Assembly: GCF_002102185.1 (NCBI RefSeq)
Contig: NZ_LQOW01000028.1
Location: 248,001 to 312,000, forward strand
Origin: Mycobacterium fragae
Lineage (GTDB): Bacteria; Actinomycetota; Actinomycetes; Mycobacteriales; Mycobacteriaceae
DNA length: 64,000 nucleotides
Direction of reading: 5' to 3'
Each line of letters begins with the position of its first letter. The first letter of the stretch is position 1. Position numbers and translations under genes: made by a program. Below are positions 41,143 through 49,103 of this stretch, one piece after another. Below the pieces are notes generated by a model, which did no database searches, had not been told where the DNA came from, and was given only the letters and a program-made list of their open reading frames with translations.

Positions 41143-41916
41143 ATGACCGACATGTTTCGACTTGACGGCAAAGTCGCCGTGGTGACCGGCGGCGGCCGCG
41201 GCATCGGCGTGATGATGGCACGCGGATTGCTGCAGGCCGGTGCGACGGTGTATCTGTCCAGCCGCAAGAAGGCCGAGCTGGACGCGGCCGTCGCCGAGCT
41301 GTCAGCCCATGGCATCGTGCACGCGATTCCGGCGGATCTCAGCACGGTCGACGGGGTGCAGGCGCTGGTGAGCGACCTGGCCGACCGGGAGGACGCGATC
41401 CACGCGCTGTTCAACAACGCCGGCGCCGCGTGGGGAGCGCCGTTCGGCGAATTTCCCGAATCCGGCTTCGACAAGGTGCTCGACGTCAACGTCAAAGGCG
41501 TGTTTCTGCTGACCCGCGCACTGGTGCCGATGCTTACCGCCGCCGCCACCGACGACGATCCCGCGCGGGTGATCAACACCGGCAGCGTCGACGGGATCAT
41601 TCCGCCGGAGCGCGGCAGGAACAACTTCTCCTACAGCGCGAGCAAGGCGGCCGTGCACATGCTGACCAAGCATCTCGCCGGTGAACTGGCGCCGCGGATT
41701 CTGGTCAACGCGATCGCCCCCGGGTTGTTCCAATCCCGGATGACCAAGGAGCTGCTGCGGGCGGGCCCGGAGGCGGTCGGTTCGCTGTTGCCACTGGGCC
41801 GCATCGGCCGACCCGCCGACATGGCCGGCATCGCCGTCTTCCTCGCCAGCCGGGCCAGCACCTACATCACCGGTGCGGTGATCCCGGTCGACGGCGGCGC
41901 CAGCGTCATCCGCTAG
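41143..41916 (+). CDS. Short-chain dehydrogenase/reductase
   Basis: A 257-residue classical SDR. Cofactor motif TGGGRGIG at residues 15-22, NNAG in LFNNAGAAWG, catalytic serine in NTGSVDG and YSASK near residues 164-168, and the C-terminal PVDGGASV. ATG at 41143 is chosen among four nearby starts (GTG 41110, ATG 41137, 41143, 41152). It is close to gluconate-5-dehydrogenase/3-oxoacyl reductase types. Eight bases separate it from the FAD-linked oxidase, with which it is co-transcribed. Confidence 0.88.
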   Translation: MTDMFRLDGKVAVVTGGGRGIGVMMARGLLQAGATVYLSSRKKAELDAAVAELSAHGIVHAIPADLSTVDGVQALVSDLADREDAIHALFNNAGAAWGAPFGEFPESGFDKVLDVNVKGVFLLTRALVPMLTAAATDDDPARVINTGSVDGIIPPERGRNNFSYSASKAAVHMLTKHLAGELAPRILVNAIAPGLFQSRMTKELLRAGPEAVGSLLPLGRIGRPADMAGIAVFLASRASTYITGAVIPVDGGASVIR

Positions 41917-41924
41917 AACTCGCC

Positions 41925-43253
41925 ATGGCTACCGGTGTGCTTGCCCGCATGGCGACAGTGGTCGGTGACCGTCATGTCAGCACCGACCCCGATGTGCTGG
42001 CCGGTCGCAGCGTCGACCACACCGGCCGGTATCCCGGCCACGCCAGCGCCCTGGTGCGTCCTGGTTCGGGCGAGCAAGTGGCCGAGGTGTTGCGAATCTG
42101 CCGCGACGCCGGAATGCACGTGACAATCCAGGGCGGTCGGACCTCATTGGTGGCCGGCACCGTTCCCGAACACGACGATGTGCTGCTGTCCACCGAACGG
42201 CTTTGCGCCACAGGCGATGTCGACTTGCGCGAAAGACGCATCGAAGCCGGGGCGGGTGCCACCCTGGCCGCGGTGCAACGCGCGGCATCCGCGGCCGGTC
42301 TGACATTCGGTGTCGACCTTGCGGCGCGCGACAGCGCGACCGTCGGTGGCATGACATCCACCAACGCCGGCGGGCTGCGCACTGTGCGCTACGGCAACAT
42401 GGGCGAACAGGTCATCGGTCTGGACGTTGCGTTGCCCGACGGGTCGATGCTGCGCCGGCACACCCGCGTGCGGGCCGACAACACCGGCTACGACCTGCCG
42501 GCGCTGTTCGTCGGCGCCGAGGGCACGCTGGGCGTGATCACGGCGCTGGATCTGCGCCTGCATCCGACGCCGTCGCATCGAGTGACGGCGGTCTGCGGTT
42601 TCGACGAGCTCGACGCGCTGGTCGACGCGGCTCGGTTGTTCCGAGACCTGGAGGGCATCGCCGCCCTGGAGCTGGTGGACGGACGGGCCGGTGTGGCCGC
42701 GCCCGTGGACGGCGCCTGGATGCTGTTGGTGGAACTGGCATCCGATCACGACCAGACCGAGCGGTTGGCCGCCGCGCTTACGGGCGTAACGACATGTGGC
42801 GAGCCCGCGGTGGGCGTCGATGCGGCTGCGCAGCAACGGCTTTGGCGGGTGCGGGAATCGCTGGCCGAGGTGCTGGGTATTCATGGGCCGCCGCTGAAGT
42901 TCGACGTCTCGCTGCCGCTGTCGGCCGTCGGCGCGTTCGCAGGCGAGGCGACGGCGCTGGTCGCCCGTCGTGCGCCTGGCGCGCTGCCGGTGTTGTTCGG
43001 GCACATCGGGGAGGGCAACCTGCATCTCAACGTGCTGCGCTGCGCCGTCGAGGCCGAACGCGAGCTGTACCCGGCGATGATGGACCTGATCGCCGGTTGC
43101 GGCGGCAACGTCAGCTCCGAGCACGGGGTGGGCAGCCGCAAACGTGCCTACCTCGGCATGTCACGCGAACCCGCCGACATTGCCGCGATGCGGACCGTCA
43201 AGACGGCCTTCGACCCGACCGGCTATCTCAACGCGGCGGTGCTGTTCGACTAA
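41925..43253 (+). CDS. FAD-linked oxidase, GlcD/D-lactate dehydrogenase type (Rv0161-like)
   Basis: A 442-residue vanillyl-alcohol-oxidase-fold flavoprotein. The FAD-binding domain shows VTIQGGRTSLVAG, the GGMTSTNAGGLRTVRYGNMG stretch near residues 140-160 and GTLGVIT. The C-terminal cap has LFGHIGEGNLHLN and SSEHGVGSRKR, conserved in D-2-hydroxyacid dehydrogenases. It oxidises a 2-hydroxy acid, probably passing electrons to the respiratory chain. Position and length match Rv0161. Its stop overlaps that of the convergent TetR gene. Confidence 0.89.
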   Translation: MATGVLARMATVVGDRHVSTDPDVLAGRSVDHTGRYPGHASALVRPGSGEQVAEVLRICRDAGMHVTIQGGRTSLVAGTVPEHDDVLLSTERLCATGDVDLRERRIEAGAGATLAAVQRAASAAGLTFGVDLAARDSATVGGMTSTNAGGLRTVRYGNMGEQVIGLDVALPDGSMLRRHTRVRADNTGYDLPALFVGAEGTLGVITALDLRLHPTPSHRVTAVCGFDELDALVDAARLFRDLEGIAALELVDGRAGVAAPVDGAWMLLVELASDHDQTERLAAALTGVTTCGEPAVGVDAAAQQRLWRVRESLAEVLGIHGPPLKFDVSLPLSAVGAFAGEATALVARRAPGALPVLFGHIGEGNLHLNVLRCAVEAERELYPAMMDLIAGCGGNVSSEHGVGSRKRAYLGMSREPADIAAMRTVKTAFDPTGYLNAAVLFD

Positions 43254-43786
43254 TCGGCTCCTTTGATGCCGACCGCGTGGCGCAGTTGGGCCAGGAACTG
43301 GTCGGCGTCGTCGCCGCGAACCATGTAGTGCGAAAGCGCGATCCGGATCGCGACGGCCGCTTTGACCGCGGCGTTAGGCCCGGGAAGCAGCCGCTGCAGC
43401 CCCTCCCGCATCTGTGGAAGGACGTGCGAAAACTGCCCGATCACATGCTCGGGCTCGATGTCGACCATCCGCACGCCGGTGTAGGAGTGCTGGTAGTCGA
43501 CGATGAAGCGCAACGCGGCGTCGAGCTTGTCGACGCCCTTGAGGCCGGCCGTCGCCCGAGCCAAACCGCTCTCGAATCCCTGTCGCTCGTAGCGGGAGAA
43601 CGCCGAGAGCAGCTCCTCCTTCGACGCGAACCACCGGTACAGCGTCGGCCGCGAAACGCCGGCCTGGGCGGCGACGTCGGACAGGCTGAGCTTGCGTTTG
43701 CCGTTGCGGCTGAGGACCTCAGCGGTGGCTGCCAGGATCCGCTGCTGCGTCGAGGTATCACCTTCGATGGTCGAGGTCTGCTCCAT
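43250..43786 (-). CDS. TetR-family regulator, probable controller of the 43.8-51 kb catabolic block
   Basis: A 178-residue TetR regulator with helix-turn-helix QQRILAATAEVLSRNGKRKL then SDVAAQAGVSRPTLYRWFAS (about residues 14-58). ATG at 43786 is preferred to a TTG 17 codons upstream, which would run through the shared promoter. It faces a gene preceded by the first copy of the 29-bp element (43795-43823), and that copy starts 8 bases from its own ATG, so autoregulation is likely. It is the only regulator gene within the block where the element recurs. Confidence 0.85.
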   Translation of the reverse strand: MEQTSTIEGDTSTQQRILAATAEVLSRNGKRKLSLSDVAAQAGVSRPTLYRWFASKEELLSAFSRYERQGFESGLARATAGLKGVDKLDAALRFIVDYQHSYTGVRMVDIEPEHVIGQFSHVLPQMREGLQRLLPGPNAAVKAAVAIRIALSHYMVRGDDADQFLAQLRHAVGIKGAD

Positions 43787-43794
43787 ACCCGCAA

Positions 43795-43823
43795 CTTTAC
43801 AAAACTTACCCGAAGTGTCACGC
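43795..43823 (+). promoter_or_regulatory. 29-bp element, copy A
   Basis: CTTTACA at the left and GTGTCACGC at the right, total 29 bases, exactly as in copies B-D. Seven bases separate it from the GTG of the degenerate SDR (43831). If TTTACA is a -35 and CACGCT (43819-43824) a weak -10, transcription would begin at the start codon itself, giving a leaderless mRNA. It lies in the divergent gap with the TetR gene. Confidence 0.7.
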
Positions 43824-43830
43824 TCTTTGC

Positions 43831-44439
43831 GTGCCACCAGCTGACTACCAGATCTTAGCCGGACCGGCCGGGGGCAGGGCCGTCGTCATCACCGAAGCCG
43901 CATCGGCAGTTGCCCTGGCTGTCGCCGCACGATTGGCCGGGGATGGCCATCTGGTGCTGATGGGGGCCCGCCGCACCGACGTGTGTGAGGGGCTCGCGAG
44001 CCGTCTTCGATCCGACGGCGCCGCGGCCTTCGCCGCATACCTGGACCTCGCCGACCCTGCCTCGATCAATCGGTTCGTCGAGTCTGCGGGCTACCTGGTC
44101 GGTGCCGTCGACGTGCTGGTCACCGCGGCCGGTCTCGCCGACGGCTCGTGGGTCGGTGCCCAACACCTTGCGGCACAAGTCATTCCGCCGATGATCGAAA
44201 ACCAGCGTGGTGATGTCGTGCTGATCAGCCCGGAGCTCGTCGGGCCGTCGCTGCCGGGGGCAAAGCGGATGCTGGACACCTGGGTATTGGGTTTGCAGGC
44301 CGAATTCGTCGGCACCGGCGTGCGGGCCTCGATCATCCGTTCGGGCGAGGACATCGTGAACCTTGCTGTACCGAGATCGACGTCAGTGCCGGAAATCTTG
44401 AAAAAAGCGACGCTACCGTCGATCTCGGCGCTCAACTGA
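43831..44439 (+). CDS. Degenerate SDR-like protein
   Basis: A 202-residue protein with the outline of a short-chain dehydrogenase but lacking its key residues. The cofactor loop expected as TGxxxGIG reads TEAASAVA (about residues 21-28). The NNAG position reads TAAG, and the catalytic YxxxK region reads LPGAK, so the tyrosine is missing. It is also about 50 residues shorter than a classical SDR. It is intact as a reading frame and has its own copy of the 29-bp element, so it may be a non-catalytic partner or ligand-binding protein. Its last 27 bases overlap the convergent SMP-30-like gene. Confidence 0.7.
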   Translation: MPPADYQILAGPAGGRAVVITEAASAVALAVAARLAGDGHLVLMGARRTDVCEGLASRLRSDGAAAFAAYLDLADPASINRFVESAGYLVGAVDVLVTAAGLADGSWVGAQHLAAQVIPPMIENQRGDVVLISPELVGPSLPGAKRMLDTWVLGLQAEFVGTGVRASIIRSGEDIVNLAVPRSTSVPEILKKATLPSISALN

Positions 44440-45273
44440 GGGTGTCGCCGCACCAGGGATGTCCACGATCACCGTGTCGAGTCGGGACAGCCGAGTGCCT
44501 GCCAGCCGCTTGGGATCGGCGTCGGTGCTGGACATCATGAACAGCGTGCGGCGCTCTGGGCCGCCGAGCGTGCAGGCGATCGCGGCGCGATCGCCGATGT
44601 CGATGCGGTGAGTCACTTCGCCGCCTACTGTGATCCGCTCGAACTGGTGGGCCAGCGTCATCGCGGTCCACACGCCGCCGCCGGCATCGAGGGTGATGCC
44701 GTCGGGCGGGCCGTCCAAACCGTCGGCGAAGACCCGCCGGTCGCGCAGCTCGCCGCCGTCGCCGATGCTGAACGCGGTCAACCGCCTGCCGGTCGACTCC
44801 GCCACGATCAACGTCTCGCGATCGGCGGTGATCACCATCCCGTTGGGAAACTCCAGGTCTTCGGCGACCATGGTCACGGTGTTGTCCGGATCGACCCGCA
44901 GGATCACCCCGCCGTGAAATGCCTGCGACCCGATGTAGGCGCGTCCGAGGTCGTCGACCACCATGTCGCAGAGGTCGGCGGGTGCGACAGCGCTCAGGTC
45001 GGCGACGGCGATCACGGCTTCGCCGTCGTAGCGCAGGACCTGGCGGGCCTCACTGGAGGCGATCAGCAGGGACCCATCGGGGCGGAATCCCAGCCCGGAC
45101 GGGGTATGCCCGGGCAACGGCACGGTGGTCAGCGAGCCACGCAGGTCGACGGTGTGCACGGCCTCGCCGAGAACGTCGGAGAACCACAGCAGCCCCTCGA
45201 ACCAGCGCGGGCTTTCGCCGAAGCAGAACCCACTTGCCAGCGTTTGGAATGCTGTCTGCGAACTCGTCGTCAC
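44413..45273 (-). CDS. SMP-30/gluconolactonase-like hydrolase
   Basis: A 286-residue six-bladed beta-propeller of the SMP-30/gluconolactonase/LRE family, predicted to hydrolyse a lactone using a divalent metal. The start GFCFGESPRWFEGLLWFSDV carries the metal-binding glutamate, with AEDLEFPNGMVITAD (asparagine ligand) near residue 145 and GPPDGITLDAGGGVW (aspartate ligand) near 195. GTG at 45273. It is divergent from the LLM oxidoreductase across a gap that contains copy B of the 29-bp element. Confidence 0.86.
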   Translation of the reverse strand: MTTSSQTAFQTLASGFCFGESPRWFEGLLWFSDVLGEAVHTVDLRGSLTTVPLPGHTPSGLGFRPDGSLLIASSEARQVLRYDGEAVIAVADLSAVAPADLCDMVVDDLGRAYIGSQAFHGGVILRVDPDNTVTMVAEDLEFPNGMVITADRETLIVAESTGRRLTAFSIGDGGELRDRRVFADGLDGPPDGITLDAGGGVWTAMTLAHQFERITVGGEVTHRIDIGDRAAIACTLGGPERRTLFMMSSTDADPKRLAGTRLSRLDTVIVDIPGAATPSVERRDRR

Positions 45274-45301
45274 AATGCCCCCTACACGACTCCTGGGTTA
45301 G

Positions 45302-45330
45302 CTTTACAGATTATTGTAAAAGTGTCACGC
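45302..45330 (+). promoter_or_regulatory. 29-bp element, copy B
   Basis: CTTTACA ... AGTGTCACGC. Inside it TTTAC (45303-45307) and GTAAA (45316-45320) form a perfect inverted repeat with an 8-base spacer. It lies in the divergent gap between the SMP-30-like and LLM genes, 25 bases before the LLM ATG, which has its own GGAGG. Confidence 0.72.
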
Positions 45331-45355
45331 AGTCGCTTCGCGCGGAGGTAGGCCG

Positions 45356-46273
45356 ATGCATTTCACGATCACCCACCCGATGCACCGGCACCCCTACAAC
45401 CCGGAGCTGGTCAGCGGCAGCGGCATCGCCGCGGTCGCCGCGGCCGCGGAGGCGGCCGGATTCCACGGCTTCGGGTTCACCGACCACCCCGCGCCGACGC
45501 AGCGCTGGCTGGACGCCGGCGGACACGATGCACTGGACCCGTTCGTGGCGATGGGTTTCGCCGCGGCGCACACCAGCACGTTGCGGTTGATTCCCAACAT
45601 CGTCGTGCTCCCGTATCGAAATCCGTTCGTGGTGGCCAAGTCTGGCGCGACGCTGGATTTGCTCTCCGGCGGCCGCTTCACGCTCGCGGTCGGAGTCGGC
45701 TACCTCAAGAAGGAGTTCGCCGCCCTCGGTGTGGATTACGACGAGCGTGCCGAGCTGTTCGACGAGGCGCTGGACGTGATCCGGACGATCTGGACCACCG
45801 ATGACGTCTCGTTCGAGGGCAGGCACTTCACCGCTCGCGGGATCACCGCACACCCGCGACCGGTGAGCGAGCCGCATCCGCCGATCTGGATCGGCGGCAA
45901 CACCGGAGCCGCTCGTCGGCGGGCTGCGCAAAAGGGCGACGGGTGGTGCCCATTCCCCGCGCCCGCGGCGCTGGCCCAGACCGCTCGCACCGCGGCCATC
46001 GACTCGCCCGAGCGCCTCGTCGACGGCATCGACGACCTGCGTCGCCGAATCGATGCGGCTGGCCGCGACTGGACGGATTTCGACGTCGTATTCAGCAACT
46101 TCGACGGCGGCAACCCGGCAGCCGACGACTTCAACGCCGACGCCTACCTGACCGGTGTGGAAAAGCTGGCCACCCTCGGCGTCACATGGCTGCAGGTGTC
46201 GTTGCCCGGGGACAGCGTGGCGCATGCAATCGAAACCATCGACCGCTTCCGCACACTGGTGATCGACGCCTAA
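45356..46273 (+). CDS. LLM-class F420-dependent oxidoreductase
   Basis: A 305-residue luciferase-like monooxygenase-superfamily protein of the F420-using actinobacterial type (TIGR03619-like). Visible are AAAEAAGFHGFGFTDHP near residues 28-44, LIPNIVVLPYRNPFVVAKS, DLLSGGRFTLAVGVGYLKKEF and HPPIWIGGNTGAARRRAA. It should reduce or oxidise an organic substrate with coenzyme F420. GGAGG lies 8 bases before the ATG. Two bases separate its stop from copy C of the 29-bp element, so a new transcript probably begins for the next gene. Confidence 0.88.
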   Translation: MHFTITHPMHRHPYNPELVSGSGIAAVAAAAEAAGFHGFGFTDHPAPTQRWLDAGGHDALDPFVAMGFAAAHTSTLRLIPNIVVLPYRNPFVVAKSGATLDLLSGGRFTLAVGVGYLKKEFAALGVDYDERAELFDEALDVIRTIWTTDDVSFEGRHFTARGITAHPRPVSEPHPPIWIGGNTGAARRRAAQKGDGWCPFPAPAALAQTARTAAIDSPERLVDGIDDLRRRIDAAGRDWTDFDVVFSNFDGGNPAADDFNADAYLTGVEKLATLGVTWLQVSLPGDSVAHAIETIDRFRTLVIDA

Positions 46274-46275
46274 GC

Positions 46276-46304
46276 CTTTACAACATTCGTAGAGAATGTC
46301 ACGC
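46276..46304 (+). promoter_or_regulatory. 29-bp element, copy C
   Basis: CTTTACA ... ATGTCACGC with the same 29-base length. As in copy A, seven bases separate it from a GTG start (46312), again suggesting a leaderless transcript. The internal dyad is weaker (TTTAC ... GTAGA). It begins two bases after the LLM stop, which shows it is a genuine internal promoter/operator and not chance spacing. Confidence 0.68.
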
Positions 46305-46311
46305 TCGCTAG

Positions 46312-47193
46312 GTGACCACGGACTCTGAGCAGACACACTGGTCGGTCGCCGGCCTGCTTGACTTGTTCGACGTGCGGCCCGACGGGTCGGACCGCTTCAG
46401 CGGCGACACCGGGATCGCCGGCGAGGACGAGCGGCAGGTGGTGGAAGGCACCCAGATACTGGCGCAGGCGATTGTCGCGGTGACCAAACGGTTTCCGGAG
46501 AAGTCGCTACGCTCGGCGCACGCGGTGTTCGCCCGCGCCGTGATGGCCGGTCCGCCCGTCGAATTCGACATCGACGTCGTCCACGAGGGCCGCTCCACCG
46601 CGACCGCGGTCGTCGCCGTGCAGCAGAACGGCCGCCGCTGCATCACGGTGACCGCGCTCGCCGACGTGCCGTCGTCCGATGTCATCCGTCACCAGCTGGC
46701 CCGCCCCGATGTCGCCGGGCCTGCGGATGCGAACGTGTCGCCGATGCCGATGGCGGGGCGGGAGGTGCGGCTGGTCGACGTCGTGGACGTCAATAGCCCC
46801 GACGAAGTCGGGCCGCCGGAGCTGTACGCCTGGGTGCACTACGACCCGATCCCGGCCCGCGACGACTTGGCCAAGGCGCTGGTCGCGTATTTCACCGGCC
46901 ACCTGGGGATTTCGACGACGATGCGTGCGCACGAGGGCATCGGCACCAGCCAGTCGCACCTGACCGTGTCCACCGCACCGTTGTCGGTGACGGTGAGCTT
47001 TCACGAGCCGGTGTCGTGGGCCGGCTGGCTGCTGTACACGCACGAAAGCACCCAGGTCGGCGCGGGCATGTCGTATGTCCGAGGCGCGGTGCACACCGAA
47101 GAGGGCGAGCTGATCGCGTCGTTCAACCAGGAGGCGCTGATTCGTCCGCTGCGCACCAGCGACGCCGCGATCAAAACCCAAGCCCGGCTTTAA
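46312..47193 (+). CDS. TesB-like (double hotdog) acyl-CoA thioesterase
   Basis: A 293-residue protein with the double-hotdog layout of acyl-CoA thioesterase II. The N-terminal hotdog has VEGTQILAQAIVAVTKRFPE and LRSAHAVFARAVMAGPPVEF, and the second begins near residue 165 with AWVHYDPIPARDDLAKALVA and ends SYVRGAVHTEEGELIASFNQEAL, the typical TesB ending. It likely hydrolyses an acyl-CoA produced in the pathway. GTG at 46312 follows copy C directly. Five bases separate it from the acyl-CoA dehydrogenase ATG, so they share an mRNA. Confidence 0.82.
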   Translation: MTTDSEQTHWSVAGLLDLFDVRPDGSDRFSGDTGIAGEDERQVVEGTQILAQAIVAVTKRFPEKSLRSAHAVFARAVMAGPPVEFDIDVVHEGRSTATAVVAVQQNGRRCITVTALADVPSSDVIRHQLARPDVAGPADANVSPMPMAGREVRLVDVVDVNSPDEVGPPELYAWVHYDPIPARDDLAKALVAYFTGHLGISTTMRAHEGIGTSQSHLTVSTAPLSVTVSFHEPVSWAGWLLYTHESTQVGAGMSYVRGAVHTEEGELIASFNQEALIRPLRTSDAAIKTQARL

Positions 47194-47198
47194 CGGTC

Positions 47199-48401
47199 AT
47201 GGACTTCTCGGTCGTCGAACTCTCCGCCGAGGACGCGGAGTTCCGCGATCGGTTGCGGGCGTTTCTGGCCGATGTGGTCACCGACGAGGTGCGCCGACGA
47301 GACCGTGAGACTGGCGAGAATTTCGACGAGGGAGTGCATTTGGCGCTGGGCGCCGAAGGCTACCTGGCCAGCGACTGGAAGGAGGAATCCGACGGCGGCT
47401 TCAGCGCGGTCCGCCGGCGCATCTTTGACCTGGAGATCGGCCGCGCGCACACGCCGTGGTTCCACTGGGGCACGACGGCCATGGTCGCGCACAAGGTCGA
47501 GCAGTTCGGATCCCCGGAGCTCGCCCGGGAGGTGATACCCGGGGTGCTGTCCGGTCACATCCGGCTGTGTCTGGGTTACACCGAGCCCGAGGGCGGCTCC
47601 GACGTGGCGACCTGCAAGACCCGCGCGGTCCGCGAGGCGGATGGATCTAGCTGGGTCATTAATGGCTCCAAGATGTTCACCTCCAACGCGCAGAACGCCA
47701 AGTATGTCTTTCTGCTCACCAACACCGACCCGGATGCCCCGAAACACAAGAACCTGACCATGTTTCTGGTGCCGCTCGATTCGCCGGGCATCGAGATCCA
47801 ACCCATCCGCACCATCGACGGCGACCGGACCAACATCGTCTACTACAGCGATGTCCGGGTGGACGACAAATACCGCATCGGTGAGGTCAACGGCGGCTGG
47901 TCCGTGCTGCGGGAGGCGCTCGACGTCGAGCACGGCACGTTCGAACGTGATCTCGAAGGTCTGCAGCGGATCGCGGTGATGTCCGAGCAGGCCACCCTGA
48001 TGGCCGAGGCCATCGACCGGATCGCGGCGCTTGCCGCCGAAGCGGGCCCTGATGGCCGCCGGCTGCTGGACGACACGTCGGTGGCATACCGGCTGGGCCG
48101 CGGTGTCGCTCGCCTGGAGGCGGCGCTGAGCACCCCGGGAATGTTCGGGCGAGTGGCCAATGCGCAAGCCATGCGCGATGTTTCACCCGATCTGATGGAC
48201 CTGCTTGGGGCCGCGTCGGCGCTTCCCGTCGGCACCAGCCGTGCCGCCGACGACGGCGCCGCCGAATACGTTTTTCGGCTGGCGTTGCCGACCGGTATCT
48301 ACGGCGGCACGCTCGAAGTCTTCCGCAACATGATCGCCCAGCATGCGCTGGGCCTCGGACGCCCGAACTATTCGCCGCCGGCGTCCTCACGACGCGGGTA
48401 G
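47199..48401 (+). CDS. Acyl-CoA dehydrogenase
   Basis: A 400-residue acyl-CoA dehydrogenase-family flavoprotein. FAD and substrate segments are LCLGYTEPEGGSDVATCKTR (about residues 126-145), WVINGSKMFTSNAQNAKYVF, and the C-terminal LPTGIYGGTLEVFRNMIAQH. The arginine-containing FAD contact segment common in short-chain enzymes is diverged (GTFERDLEGLQRI), as in FadE subunits that act on sterol or unusual acyl-CoAs, often as heteromers. No second FadE is next to it. Its last 15 bases overlap the convergent double-DUF427 gene. Confidence 0.86.
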   Translation: MDFSVVELSAEDAEFRDRLRAFLADVVTDEVRRRDRETGENFDEGVHLALGAEGYLASDWKEESDGGFSAVRRRIFDLEIGRAHTPWFHWGTTAMVAHKVEQFGSPELAREVIPGVLSGHIRLCLGYTEPEGGSDVATCKTRAVREADGSSWVINGSKMFTSNAQNAKYVFLLTNTDPDAPKHKNLTMFLVPLDSPGIEIQPIRTIDGDRTNIVYYSDVRVDDKYRIGEVNGGWSVLREALDVEHGTFERDLEGLQRIAVMSEQATLMAEAIDRIAALAAEAGPDGRRLLDDTSVAYRLGRGVARLEAALSTPGMFGRVANAQAMRDVSPDLMDLLGAASALPVGTSRAADDGAAEYVFRLALPTGIYGGTLEVFRNMIAQHALGLGRPNYSPPASSRRG

Positions 48402-49064
48402 TTCGGCGAAAACCTCGGCCCGGGTCGCGTCGAAACTGAGGAAGCCCTTGATCGGCAGGCTTTCCGGTGGCGGATCCGGATAGCTCCACCCGACGTCTTC
48501 GACGACGGTGTCGCCGATCGCGGCCGTCCAATACGTCGCTGTCCCTTTGTAGTTGCAGTACGTCGACGTATCCGATTGCCGCAGAACGTCGGTGCGCACG
48601 TACGCCGGGTCGACGTACAGGCGAGGTTCCAGCGCCGTCTCGAACACGATCACGGTGTCATCGGTGTCCACCAGCGTGCTGCCGACCACCTCGACCCGTA
48701 GCCGCCGCTGGGTCGGGCGACAGTCGACGCGGTGGTACGGGTTAGGCGGGTAGTGGACGAGCGTGCGTCCTTCCTCCAGCCAGGTGTCGACGGCGTCCCA
48801 CGGCACTGCGAAGTATCCGGGTGCCTCCGAAACCGGTTGGCTGGGCAGGCCGTCGACGTCCTCTGCGCGAAAAGCGTAGGACAACGGGTGATTTCGCCGG
48901 TGCACCAGCAATGACCGCTCGGTGTCGATGATTGTGCGCCCGCCGCGCAGCGCCTGCACGCGTCGGGGATGCGGCTCGACATAGACCACATCGTCAGGCA
49001 CGGCGGGTGAAAACCAGCCCGCGGGATCACTGCTCAGCGGGCCACGCCCGGCAACGAGACTCAT
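48387..49064 (-). CDS. Double DUF427-domain protein
   Basis: A 225-residue protein with two DUF427 domains. The first (about 25-110) contains SYAFRAEDVDGLP and APGYFAVPWDAVDTWLEEG; the second (about 120-215) carries the classical DTSTYCNYKGTATYW signature. DUF427 function is unknown. It opposes the acyl-CoA dehydrogenase and is divergent from the CoA transferase with 39 bases between starts. A single-domain relative lies at 12.1 kb. Confidence 0.85.
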   Translation of the reverse strand: MSLVAGRGPLSSDPAGWFSPAVPDDVVYVEPHPRRVQALRGGRTIIDTERSLLVHRRNHPLSYAFRAEDVDGLPSQPVSEAPGYFAVPWDAVDTWLEEGRTLVHYPPNPYHRVDCRPTQRRLRVEVVGSTLVDTDDTVIVFETALEPRLYVDPAYVRTDVLRQSDTSTYCNYKGTATYWTAAIGDTVVEDVGWSYPDPPPESLPIKGFLSFDATRAEVFAELPAS

Positions 49065-49103
49065 GATTGGTACTCAGGGTAGTCGCATGGTGTGATTCCG
49101 GGC

